Source: an uncultured Bacteroidota bacterium (GTDB taxonomy: Bacteria > Bacteroidota > Bacteroidia > Chitinophagales > Chitinophagaceae). Taken from it: a DNA stretch of 8,622 bases. The DNA lies in the NCBI GenBank assembly GCA_903825065.1, contig CAIJZG010000309.1, positions 1-8,622 of the forward strand, written 5' to 3'. Positions 1-6,768 of this stretch are shown piece after piece; position 1 is the stretch's first letter, and each line of letters starts with the position of its first letter. Position numbers and translations under genes: made by a program. The notes under the pieces are model-generated. The model did no database searches, was not told the DNA's origin, and saw only the letters and a program-made list of their open reading frames with translations.

Positions 1-857
1 ATCAACTTTGTAAATTAGGAGAAGGTCCGGTTTGGGATGCTTATCGAAATGAAATTTACTGGCTTGATATCCTCAATGGAAAAATTCATCAGTATTCAAT
101 GACGGATTGCAATGTTAAAACTTATACAGTTCATGCTATGGTTGGTTGTTTAGCTATTTGCAAAAACGGAGAGCTACTTGTTGCTTTAGAAGATGGATTT
201 GGATTTTTGGATAGGTCAACTGGTGATATCAGGATGACTCATGACCCAGAACACCATCTTCCCACAAATCGTTTCAATGATGGAAAATGTGATGTGGAGG
301 GAAGGCTATGGGCTGGAACAATGGCATTAGATGAAAGCGTTGGTGCGGGATCTTTGTATATGTATCACGATAATCAATCATTTAAAAAAATTGAGGAGGT
401 CTCTATTTCTAATGGGATTGCCTGGAATGTAGATAACACTATCATGTATTATATCGATTCACCCACACTTGAAGTAATATCTTACTCATTTGATAAAAAA
501 ACGGGTACTATTTCAGATAAAAAACGAATCATACAGATTTCCCGATCAGATGGTTTTCCAGATGGAATGACCATTGATACGGAAGGCATGTTGTGGATTG
601 CTCATTGGGATGGATGGCAGATAACCAGATGGAATCCTAATACAGGAGAAAAATTAAGTCATATTAGTTTGCCAGTTTCAAGAGTCACTTCCTGCACTTT
701 CGGTGGTAAAGATTTGAAAGATTTATTTATCACTTCTGCGAGGGTAGGATTAACTGAGGAAGAGTTACAAAAACAACCCTTAGCAGGTTCTTTATTTTTA
801 ATTAGAAATTGTGGGTTTGAAGGATTGCCAGCTTTTGAATTCAATAACTTAGTTTAG
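1..857 (+). CDS. SMP-30/gluconolactonase/LRE family sugar lactonase, 5' end cut by window
   Basis: Predicted metal-dependent hydrolase opening a sugar-acid lactone (regucalcin/gluconolactonase family, six-bladed propeller), probably cytoplasmic. The frame is open from position 3, so the gene starts before the window; 284 codons are visible. An ATG at 99 is internal, because homology already runs upstream of it. Family landmarks seen in order are LGEGPVWD (15-38, with the N-terminal metal-ligand Glu at 21-23), RFNDGK (270-287, Asn at 276), SNG (Asn at 411), PDGM (Asp at 561) and a C-terminal GLTEEEL/PLAG block. In regucalcin the corresponding Glu, Asn and Asp bind the divalent metal, and all are kept here. 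Only about 10-20 residues seem to be missing, as LGEGP lies close to the N-terminus in this family. The SDR gene follows after 22 bp on the same strand, suggesting co-transcription and a dehydrogenase-lactonase pair. The actual lactone cannot be read from the sequence. Confidence 0.93.
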   Translation, partial: QLCKLGEGPVWDAYRNEIYWLDILNGKIHQYSMTDCNVKTYTVHAMVGCLAICKNGELLVALEDGFGFLDRSTGDIRMTHDPEHHLPTNRFNDGKCDVEGRLWAGTMALDESVGAGSLYMYHDNQSFKKIEEVSISNGIAWNVDNTIMYYIDSPTLEVISYSFDKKTGTISDKKRIIQISRSDGFPDGMTIDTEGMLWIAHWDGWQITRWNPNTGEKLSHISLPVSRVTSCTFGGKDLKDLFITSARVGLTEEELQKQPLAGSLFLIRNCGFEGLPAFEFNNLV

Positions 858-879
858 CAAAGGAATTAATCTTGATAAC

Positions 880-1650
880 ATGGGAAATAAATTGTTTCAT
901 CAGCAAGTAGCCATTGTAACTGGCGCTGGTAAAGGGATTGGCTATGCTGTTGCACGGCAGTTAGCATTGCAAGGTGCCAGTGTAATATTGAATGATATTG
1001 ATATCGAATTAGCGGCGTCCGCTAGTAATAAAATTAAAAAGGAAGGAGGTTTATGTGAATCATACGGAGGTGATATTTCAACGATGGAAATCATTGAGGG
1101 TATTGTAAAATTTACCATTGAAACTTTTGGCAAATTAGACATACTTCTTGCGAATGCAGGCATTACTACTTATGGCGACTTTTTAGAGTATCAGCCAGAA
1201 TCGATGCAAAAATTGTTACAGATTAATTTATTTGGAACTTTTTTCTTAACACAAGCTGCTACCAAACAAATGGTGAAGCAGGGACATGGTGGAAGTATAC
1301 TCATCACTTCGTCGGTAACTGCTCATGCAGCACATCCTTTTTTAGCTGCTTACGGAATGACGAAAGCAGGGCTTGATCAACTAGTGAAAAATCTGGTGAT
1401 TGATTTAGGTCCGCACAAAATAAATATCAACACCATGGTGCCGGGTGCAACTTTAACTGAGCGCACATTGATTGAAGATCCTGATTATCTGGAGATCTGG
1501 TCGCGCATTACACCATCGGGCCGTCCATCTACCACTGATGATATTGTAAATGCAGCATTGTTTTTAATGTCGCCGGCATCGCGACAAATTATGGGTCAAA
1601 ATTTAGTAATTGACGGAGGTTGGACTTCTGTTGGTGTACCTCCTTATTAA
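880..1650 (+). CDS. SDR-family NAD(P)-dependent oxidoreductase (candidate sugar/polyol dehydrogenase)
   Basis: Classical short-chain dehydrogenase of 256 aa, a normal length, with no signal peptide, so cytoplasmic. Visible motifs are the Rossmann glycine motif TGAGKGIG (residues 14-21), the NAG motif (92-94), catalytic Asn116, Ser145, Tyr158 and Lys162 (YGMTK), the PG motif (188-189) and a C-terminal GQNLVIDGG block (239-247). Asp39 lies at the end of the second beta strand, where an acidic residue usually favours NAD over NADP (inference). The ATG at 880 places the glycine motif at the usual distance from the N-terminus. AAAGGAA at 859-865 is a possible but distant ribosome site. Close coupling to the upstream lactonase suggests oxidation of an aldose such as galactose, xylose, fucose or arabinose to its lactone. 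SDR sequences alone do not fix the substrate; a FabG-like or glucose 1-dehydrogenase-like label would fit equally well. Confidence 0.94.
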   Translation: MGNKLFHQQVAIVTGAGKGIGYAVARQLALQGASVILNDIDIELAASASNKIKKEGGLCESYGGDISTMEIIEGIVKFTIETFGKLDILLANAGITTYGDFLEYQPESMQKLLQINLFGTFFLTQAATKQMVKQGHGGSILITSSVTAHAAHPFLAAYGMTKAGLDQLVKNLVIDLGPHKININTMVPGATLTERTLIEDPDYLEIWSRITPSGRPSTTDDIVNAALFLMSPASRQIMGQNLVIDGGWTSVGVPPY

Positions 1651-1668
1651 TTTTATCTGACAATTAAT
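1646..1668. repeat. AT-only inverted repeat spanning two convergent stop codons
   Basis: ATTAATT (1646-1652) and AATTAAT (1662-1668) are perfect 7-bp reverse complements separated by nine bases. The repeat covers the SDR stop (1648-1650) and the GH35 stop (1653-1655 on the other strand), which lie 2 bp apart. The stem has no G-C pair, so any RNA hairpin would be weak. It may be a poor bidirectional terminator or chance in AT-rich DNA. No better terminator was seen at this junction. Confidence 0.3.
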
Positions 1669-3281
1669 GTTGCTTGTAAAACAGATGGCTTCGTTCCAAA
1701 ACCTGGTCCGCCCCAATCTGTTTCATCACCATTTTGAATGCGGAGCAATTTAAATTTTCCTTTATCATAAGTTCCTTCTTCAACTTTCCCATACTGCCAT
1801 TCGTGACCGACATTTTTGCCTATCGGTTTGAAACTAATATGACAATCTGATCCAATCAATAGAAACTTATTTTCCTCCAAAGCAATGATCATGAGTTTAC
1901 CTATTGGCTTGGAATGGATGGGAGCTGCATTGGCTCTTCCATCACCACCAAAAAATATAGTTGCTTGCCAGTTACCCAGATCAATTTTTTGTTCTCTATT
2001 ATCTTCGCGTTCAACAACAGCTTTGATTTTTCCATCAAAACTCCACTGTGCTAATTCGCGCATCATGGTCGATAATATATGGTACTCCTGGGCAAAAGGG
2101 GTTAGGTGATTTAAAATAGTTTCTTTAGTGAAGCTCTGATTATTATCGTCCACTCCAAAAGGTGCAAAACCAATGCCACTAAGTGCTAAAACTTGATAAA
2201 TATATTTTGCTTTATCAAAAGTAAAACTTGCTTCCGGTACAAAAAGTGGATTGTCTTTACGCGCATAAAGTTCCATTACTTTTAAAATTTTCTCACTACC
2301 AAATTCATAAATATCTGGCGCAAGAAGATCAACGGATGGGGCTGCAACTTTCCAGATTGGAATCACATTATCTGTTGGTCCACCACTTTCATAGGTGTTT
2401 GCTAAAGGATTAGTAAGTGGGTTGCGCAATGCCGCATTCACATACATGGGCAAAGCATATTCTAGCTTACCTGCTGCAGTTACCTGCTCAATAAATCTTG
2501 CTACAGACCATGCCTGAAAATATTCATCTGCCCTTTCACCAAATACTTTTTGCCAGTTACCCGTAACAATAGTGCTATCCGAAATATTTAATTGTTTTAA
2601 TAGGGTAGGTTCTAATAATTCCTTTGGGACTTGTTGCTTAAATAATAGTAGTGCTGTATCTGAAAAATCTTTCACACTTCCCCATGCTCCGGGTTCATTT
2701 TCAACTTGCACCATAATAACAGTATGCTGCTTATCTACTTTCTTCAGGTAACGCATCACTGCTGCAAAAGCCTTCTTATCTGCTTCCAGTGTGGCATTGA
2801 AATTGGGAGAGGGTGAGTCAACATGACCACCATTTTCGCTAACAATATTTGGATATTTTTCGGCATCCTTTTTCATCCATTCTGGCATGTAGTGGTTACT
2901 GCCATTTTTCCAGGTGGCAAACCATAGTAATACTGTATGTACCTGATGCTTTCTCGACTGTAATAGTAAAGTATCAATTAATGAAAAATCAAATTTCCCG
3001 GGTACTGGTTCGATCTGTTCCCAGTAAATAGGAACCATTAAAGTGTTTGCATTTATTTCTTTGATGGCTGAAAAAACAGATGGTAACATACCCGGCCAGG
3101 CACTGGAATTATGTGCCTGAGCACCCAGAATAAAAAATGGTTTGCCATCAACAAGCAGTGCATGACGGCCATCTTTTTCAATCAGTTTGGGAATGGAGAC
3201 ATCATTTTGTGCAAAACTTTGGATAAAAAGCGATGCAACAAAAACAATGAAAATTGATAATAACCTCCATTTATTTAGCAT
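1653..3281 (-). CDS. Exported GH35-like beta-galactosidase with DUF5597-type C-terminus
   Basis: Predicted retaining beta-galactosidase of 542 aa. An N-terminal signal peptide (roughly residues 1-24, ending SFA before Gln25) has no lipobox Cys, which suggests a soluble periplasmic enzyme. A clan-A (beta/alpha)8 barrel follows: VDGKPFFILGAQAHNSS (44-60), YWEQIEP (86-92), LWFATWKNGS (119-128), the acid/base motif VENEPG with Glu196, and a candidate nucleophile Glu350 in FVPEASF. The last 130 or so residues match the beta-sandwich DUF5597 found in GH35 enzymes of the Cellvibrio Bgl35A type, known from xyloglucan degalactosylation. Length fits that group. It is the second gene of a two-gene unit, 25 bp after the GH31 stop, and presumably shares its promoter. 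The start is set by the signal peptide; the leader before it is A-rich without a Shine-Dalgarno site. Family assignment is firm; xyloglucan as substrate is an inference from the partner gene. Another beta-galactoside is possible. Confidence 0.92.
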   Translation of the reverse strand: MLNKWRLLSIFIVFVASLFIQSFAQNDVSIPKLIEKDGRHALLVDGKPFFILGAQAHNSSAWPGMLPSVFSAIKEINANTLMVPIYWEQIEPVPGKFDFSLIDTLLLQSRKHQVHTVLLWFATWKNGSNHYMPEWMKKDAEKYPNIVSENGGHVDSPSPNFNATLEADKKAFAAVMRYLKKVDKQHTVIMVQVENEPGAWGSVKDFSDTALLLFKQQVPKELLEPTLLKQLNISDSTIVTGNWQKVFGERADEYFQAWSVARFIEQVTAAGKLEYALPMYVNAALRNPLTNPLANTYESGGPTDNVIPIWKVAAPSVDLLAPDIYEFGSEKILKVMELYARKDNPLFVPEASFTFDKAKYIYQVLALSGIGFAPFGVDDNNQSFTKETILNHLTPFAQEYHILSTMMRELAQWSFDGKIKAVVEREDNREQKIDLGNWQATIFFGGDGRANAAPIHSKPIGKLMIIALEENKFLLIGSDCHISFKPIGKNVGHEWQYGKVEEGTYDKGKFKLLRIQNGDETDWGGPGFGTKPSVLQATLIVR

Positions 3282-3306
3282 AAAAGTATTTTTTATTAGA
3301 AAATAT

Positions 3307-5712
3307 CTATTTAAAAGTCATTTTTATTTCCTTCCCGGCATATTCCACAACTTTATCAATTTTGCTTGATATATTAATTCCGTTGCCATGATCAGCATCA
3401 ACTAACACAATATGGAACTTCCTTTTTTGAAGCATGCCATTGAATTTTCCTTTTGTTTCGGAAATAGTTAATTGCTTCTGTTGATCTTTCCAATGAAATA
3501 TAATAGTAGCAAAATTGCCTTTTTCATAACGATAAGTGTCGTTTTCATCCTCATACAACTTAAACTGTCCATCCGCTCCAGCATAGATTCTTAATTCAAT
3601 ATTATCTGCCGGAAGTTCGGTAGCGTATTCCATCAACGGCCCCATCGGAACAATGGATCCAGCTTTAATATATAATGGAATGGTATTTAGTGGTGCAGCT
3701 GCAGACAAAGTGAGTCCGCCAGTAAATTGTTTGCCAGTCCAGAAGTCGTACCAATTAGCTCCCTTTGGAAGATAAACTACTCTAGTATTTTTTCCTTTCG
3801 ATGCATTGGCTCCACTATACAATTGTTCGGTAACTGGATTTACTAAGAAGGCTGGTCCAAACATATATTCGTCAGGAATCTGATGAACTTTCTCATCATT
3901 TCCAAAATCAAAACTCAAGGCACGCATGATGGTATAATTTTCTTGCGTAACACTTCCTGCTAATGAATAGATATAAGGAAGTAGTCGATATCTTAAGTTA
4001 TCATATCCAAGTAAAGTTTTTTTAGTTTCTTCACTCCAATTTTTTGAAAACAAGGCTCGCTCTCCTTTACCATGTATGCGGAAAATGGGACAGAAAACTC
4101 CGAACTGAAACCATCTGGTGAAAAGTTCCTGGAATTCAGGCTTAGACCAATCGGCTGCCTGCCAATTATAATGATATCCCCCAATATCGGAAGTCCAGTA
4201 AGGAATCCCTGAGGCGCAGGCGTTAATACCTTGTGGCACTTGCACTTTAAAGGATTCAAAACTACAGCTGATATCAGAAGACCATAAAGTTGTGGCATTT
4301 CTTTGTTGTCCGGCAAATGCTTGTCTGATCAAAAAGAAAGCACGTTTATTTTCAATATCTCTTCTCCAACCTTTATATAAGCCCTTGCTATGTTCTAGAG
4401 CATAAGTATTAAAATAGTCAATGCCTTTACCTACAGAGAAATTAGCTTTTCGACGTTCGTCTAATAATGCGCCATTATCCGGTTCGCACTGATCAACCCA
4501 CCATGAATCCCAGCCAAATCGTTTTACTAAACTATCTCTTGCTTGATCCCAATAGAGTTCACGAGCTGCAGGATTATGTGCATCATAATAAGTATCGAAA
4601 GTGTGAGTCACTACATTATCCCAGGTAACTGATGTGAGTCCGCCCATTTTTTTGAGTGCATCAAAATTAGGAGTGCCGGTACCAAATACTGGCCAGATAG
4701 AAATCATGGTATGAAGATTTGCTTTGTGCAATTCATCTACCAATACTTTTGGATTGGGATAACGTTCTTGTTTCATTACATGCGAACCGATAGGTAAAGG
4801 ATCCCAGTAATACCAGTCTTGGACTATTGCATCAACAGGTATATGATTATTTCTATAGTTATCTTTTACACTGATCATTTCTGCCTGACTCAGGTATCTA
4901 TCCTGAGATTGAAAAAGTCCAAAAGACCATTTTGGAAACATCGGAGCTTTACCAGTTGTTTGGCGATAGAGGTCGATGATATGATCAAAACTAGGTCCGT
5001 AAAAAAAATAATAGTTTACTTGATTTCCACTTTCAGAAACATATTTGAATTTCCGATTGTTGTCTAGGGCTCCGTAAAAATTCGAAGATGCATAATTATC
5101 CCAGAATAGTCCAAATCCTTTGGTGGAAAGCAATACAGGGATTGCACCTGTTAAATATTTTATAGTCATATCCTGGTCTCTTCCTTTATAGTTGATAGAT
5201 CCGGTATCTATTGGATGACAACCAAGCCCATATAATGCCTCATCTGCGGGTGAATTAAAAACAGTGTTGCAGCTATAAGTAGCAATGCCTGCAACAGTTT
5301 GTTTTTGCATGGATTTACTGTAAGTATTATCTTCTGAAGTTATCAATTTTCCATCTATAGAAAGATAGCTGATGGCACTGGTTTTTCTATTTACCTGGAT
5401 ATGTAATTTCGAAGTGCTGATGATAATATCAGTTCCATTTTCTGTTACCTTAAAATCTACGGGTTGCGTAAAAGAATTATTTACAACTAAAGAATTAAAA
5501 GTTGGGAAGCTGTTTAAAACAGAGTATTTTATTTGAACGATATCATCCATGCAAATACGAATATTCATGACACCCTTTTCTAATGAAAAACTAACCCCGT
5601 CTTTTTCTTTTTGATAACTACGAATGACAGATTGAGCATGGTTGTCTTGAATTACAAAAAGAAATGATACAAGGAGACAAAAAAACTTGAGCGACTTCAA
5701 TGGGAATGACAT
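3307..5712 (-). CDS. Exported GH31 family glycosidase, probable alpha-xylosidase
   Basis: Retaining alpha-glycosidase of 801 aa. A signal peptide (about residues 1-26, NHA before Gln27) without lipobox points to the periplasm. Domain order: N-terminal beta-sandwich (about 40-255), (beta/alpha)8 barrel (about 260-585), and proximal and distal C-terminal sandwiches, the last with YEDENDTYRYEKG (720-732) as in the DUF5110 type. The barrel carries QDWYYW (298-303), the nucleophile block WWVDQCEPD with Asp407 and Glu410, the acid/base Asp480 in LWSSDI, PYWTSDIGG (504-512) and RIHGKGER (545-552). WW-D--EPD resembles alpha-xylosidases of the Bacteroides/Cellvibrio xyloglucan loci more than alpha-glucosidases, which usually have WNDMNEP or WLDGDEP. 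Those xyloglucan enzymes often carry a PA14 insert in the N-terminal region; at 801 aa there is no room for one here. It is the first gene of a unit with the GH35 enzyme and is divergent from the TSUP gene. Alpha-glucosidase or alpha-galactosidase activity cannot be excluded. Confidence 0.94.
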   Translation of the reverse strand: MSFPLKSLKFFCLLVSFLFVIQDNHAQSVIRSYQKEKDGVSFSLEKGVMNIRICMDDIVQIKYSVLNSFPTFNSLVVNNSFTQPVDFKVTENGTDIIISTSKLHIQVNRKTSAISYLSIDGKLITSEDNTYSKSMQKQTVAGIATYSCNTVFNSPADEALYGLGCHPIDTGSINYKGRDQDMTIKYLTGAIPVLLSTKGFGLFWDNYASSNFYGALDNNRKFKYVSESGNQVNYYFFYGPSFDHIIDLYRQTTGKAPMFPKWSFGLFQSQDRYLSQAEMISVKDNYRNNHIPVDAIVQDWYYWDPLPIGSHVMKQERYPNPKVLVDELHKANLHTMISIWPVFGTGTPNFDALKKMGGLTSVTWDNVVTHTFDTYYDAHNPAARELYWDQARDSLVKRFGWDSWWVDQCEPDNGALLDERRKANFSVGKGIDYFNTYALEHSKGLYKGWRRDIENKRAFFLIRQAFAGQQRNATTLWSSDISCSFESFKVQVPQGINACASGIPYWTSDIGGYHYNWQAADWSKPEFQELFTRWFQFGVFCPIFRIHGKGERALFSKNWSEETKKTLLGYDNLRYRLLPYIYSLAGSVTQENYTIMRALSFDFGNDEKVHQIPDEYMFGPAFLVNPVTEQLYSGANASKGKNTRVVYLPKGANWYDFWTGKQFTGGLTLSAAAPLNTIPLYIKAGSIVPMGPLMEYATELPADNIELRIYAGADGQFKLYEDENDTYRYEKGNFATIIFHWKDQQKQLTISETKGKFNGMLQKRKFHIVLVDADHGNGINISSKIDKVVEYAGKEIKMTFK

Positions 5713-5901
5713 AGAATTATATTACACGATTTGTTTAATTCCGCTGAAGGCTATTTACTTATTTTAATGGCAAGTATTAGGAGTAGCGGGTTTGAAGTTT
5801 AAAGTTAAAGTTTCTTTCATTGTTGAAATAAAATTTATGAGTATACACAGATAATTTATTTTCACATCTTACTTGTTATCTTGTTGCCTTTAAAAATACA
5901 A
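5713..5901. promoter_or_regulatory. Divergent intergenic region driving the glycosidase pair and the TSUP gene
   Basis: This 189-bp AT-rich stretch separates two start codons pointing away from each other, so it should hold both promoters. I found no clean Bacteroidota promoter (TTTG ... TAnnTTTG) on either strand; TAATTTAT at 5852-5859 is only a partial match on the plus strand and lies too far from the nearest TTG. Visible features are three AAGTT units at 5795-5799, 5802-5806 and 5808-5812 (spacing 7 and 6 bp), and a GTATAC palindrome at 5841-5846 flanked by loosely complementary arms. None resembles an operator I can name. The assignment rests on gene orientation. Confidence 0.45.
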
Positions 5902-6654
5902 ATGGAAACTCTTACTCTGTATCCTGCATCTACCTGGATAATTATTTGTTTCGCCTCTTTTTTTATCGGACTTGGAAAAGCTGGGTTGAAGGGTATTGAT
6001 ATGCTTAGTGTAACCTTAATGGCATTTGTGTTTGGGAGCAAAGCGTCTACTGGTATCGTTTTGCCATTATTATGTTTATCTGATATCGCTGCGGTGAGTT
6101 ATTATAATCGACATGCAAAGTGGGTTCATTTTTGGAAAATAACTCCCTGGATGATCATTGGAATATTATTAGGTATTTATGTAGGTAAGGATATGAATGA
6201 AGTGTTGTTCCGTAAAATTATGGCAGTGATAATTTTGCTAACGATTGTTATTATTCTATTTATGGAATACCGCAAATCAAAAGCTGTTCCCACAAATTCT
6301 TTGTTTGTTGTAGGTACAGGACTTGCAGCAGGTTTTACAACCATGTTAGGCAATTTGGCTGGAGCATTTTCAAACTTGTATTTTTTGGCGATGCGTTTAG
6401 AAAAGAATGATTTTATTGGTACTGCCGCATGGATCTTTCTTTTCATGAACTTATTTAAATTACCCTTCCAGGTATTCTTATGGAAAAATATTTCCATACA
6501 AAGTATACAGATAGATGCATACTTGCTTCCTACTTTAATGATAGGTTTTTTAGTAGGTCTGAAATTAGTTGATAAAGTGAAGGAAGAGCACTATAGAAAA
6601 TTAATTATCATTTTAACGCTTATTGGATCATTGTTGATGCTTTTTAAGCGATAA
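5902..6654 (+). CDS. TauE/SafE (TSUP) family membrane transporter
   Basis: Polytopic inner-membrane protein of 250 aa with about eight hydrophobic helices (approximately residues 11-25, 33-47, 50-68, 78-94, 103-121, 133-150, 172-192 and 208-248, the last probably two). Family signs are the glycine-rich IGLGKAGLKG near the N-terminus (22-31), its second-half counterpart AAGFTTMLGNLAG (142-154), and FIGTAAW...NLFKLP (171-188). Length matches the family. TSUP proteins move small anions such as sulfite, sulfoacetate and other organosulfonates or organic acids, usually outward; the substrate here is unknown. I chose the ATG at 5902. In-frame TTG codons at 5881 and 5884 would add seven residues but are poorer starts, and an A-rich leader precedes the ATG. 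It is alone on its strand after a divergent promoter region and is followed by a terminator-like hairpin, so it is probably monocistronic. A role in exporting sugar acids would fit the neighbours but is speculation. Confidence 0.88.
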   Translation: METLTLYPASTWIIICFASFFIGLGKAGLKGIDMLSVTLMAFVFGSKASTGIVLPLLCLSDIAAVSYYNRHAKWVHFWKITPWMIIGILLGIYVGKDMNEVLFRKIMAVIILLTIVIILFMEYRKSKAVPTNSLFVVGTGLAAGFTTMLGNLAGAFSNLYFLAMRLEKNDFIGTAAWIFLFMNLFKLPFQVFLWKNISIQSIQIDAYLLPTLMIGFLVGLKLVDKVKEEHYRKLIIILTLIGSLLMLFKR

Positions 6655-6677
6655 TAATTATTGGATGAATGGCAATT

Positions 6678-6700
6678 AAAATCTCCAAAATAGATTTTTT
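6678..6700 (+). terminator. Weak intrinsic terminator-like hairpin after the TSUP gene
   Basis: AAAATCT (6678-6684) and AGATTTT (6692-6698) form a perfect 7-bp stem with a seven-base loop, and a run of six T ends at 6700. It starts 23 bases after the TSUP stop codon, a normal place for a terminator. The stem has a single G-C pair and shares its T-run with the 3' arm, so it is weak. It could instead be chance in AT-rich DNA. Confidence 0.35.
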
Positions 6701-6725
6701 GCTTTACTGGATTAGCCTATATTTA
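6698..6725 (+). promoter_or_regulatory. Possible Bacteroidota-type promoter for the ThuA-PQQ lipoprotein gene
   Basis: TTTG at 6698-6701 and TATATTTA at 6718-6725 resemble the -33 (TTTG) and -7 (TAnnTTTG) elements of Bacteroidota sigma factor promoters. The -7 box misses its final G, and the 16-bp spacing is shorter than usual. If real, transcription would start around 6732, giving a leader of about 35-40 bases that contains the dyad at 6747-6761. Low confidence because such matches are common in AT-rich DNA. Confidence 0.25.
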
Positions 6726-6746
6726 TCTTCCATATAATTTCCCCAC

Positions 6747-6761
6747 TTTTAACGGTTAAAA
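6747..6761. promoter_or_regulatory. Perfect 15-bp dyad just upstream of the lipoprotein start codon
   Basis: TTTTAAC (6747-6753), one G (6754), then GTTAAAA (6755-6761): seven perfectly matched bases on each side of a single central base. Seven bases separate it from the ATG at 6769. A one-base loop cannot fold as an RNA hairpin with all pairs kept, so if functional it is more likely a DNA-level site for a dimeric regulator. The protein is unknown. A GTTAAA half-site also occurs at 5804-5809 in the other intergenic region, which may be coincidence. Confidence 0.35.
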
Positions 6762-6768
6762 ACATTCA

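Noticed and set aside
99..101. ATG at 99 as the true start of the SMP-30 gene
   Set aside because: The conserved LGEGPVWD block is encoded upstream at 15-38 in the same frame, so the gene begins before the window.
3282..3306. Possible separate promoter for the GH35 gene
   Set aside because: Only 25 A/T-rich bases separate it from the GH31 stop, with no promoter-like boxes; co-transcription is simpler.
3993..4316. 107-aa minus-strand open frame inside the GH31 gene
   Set aside because: It lies wholly within a strongly supported GH31 catalytic region on the same strand in another frame and shows no recognisable domain.
5824..5864. Imperfect 41-bp inverted repeat around GTATAC (about 10 of 14 arm positions match)
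   Set aside because: The arms are almost pure A/T and the centre of the arms is not in register with the GTATAC palindrome, so chance is the simpler explanation.
5881..5901. TTG starts at 5881 and 5884 giving a longer TSUP protein
   Set aside because: They add only seven residues with no family support; the ATG at 5902 gives a normal N-terminus just before the first membrane helix.
6177..6497. 106-aa open frame antisense to the TSUP gene
   Set aside because: Shadow of the membrane protein coding sequence; no family features and no leader of its own.
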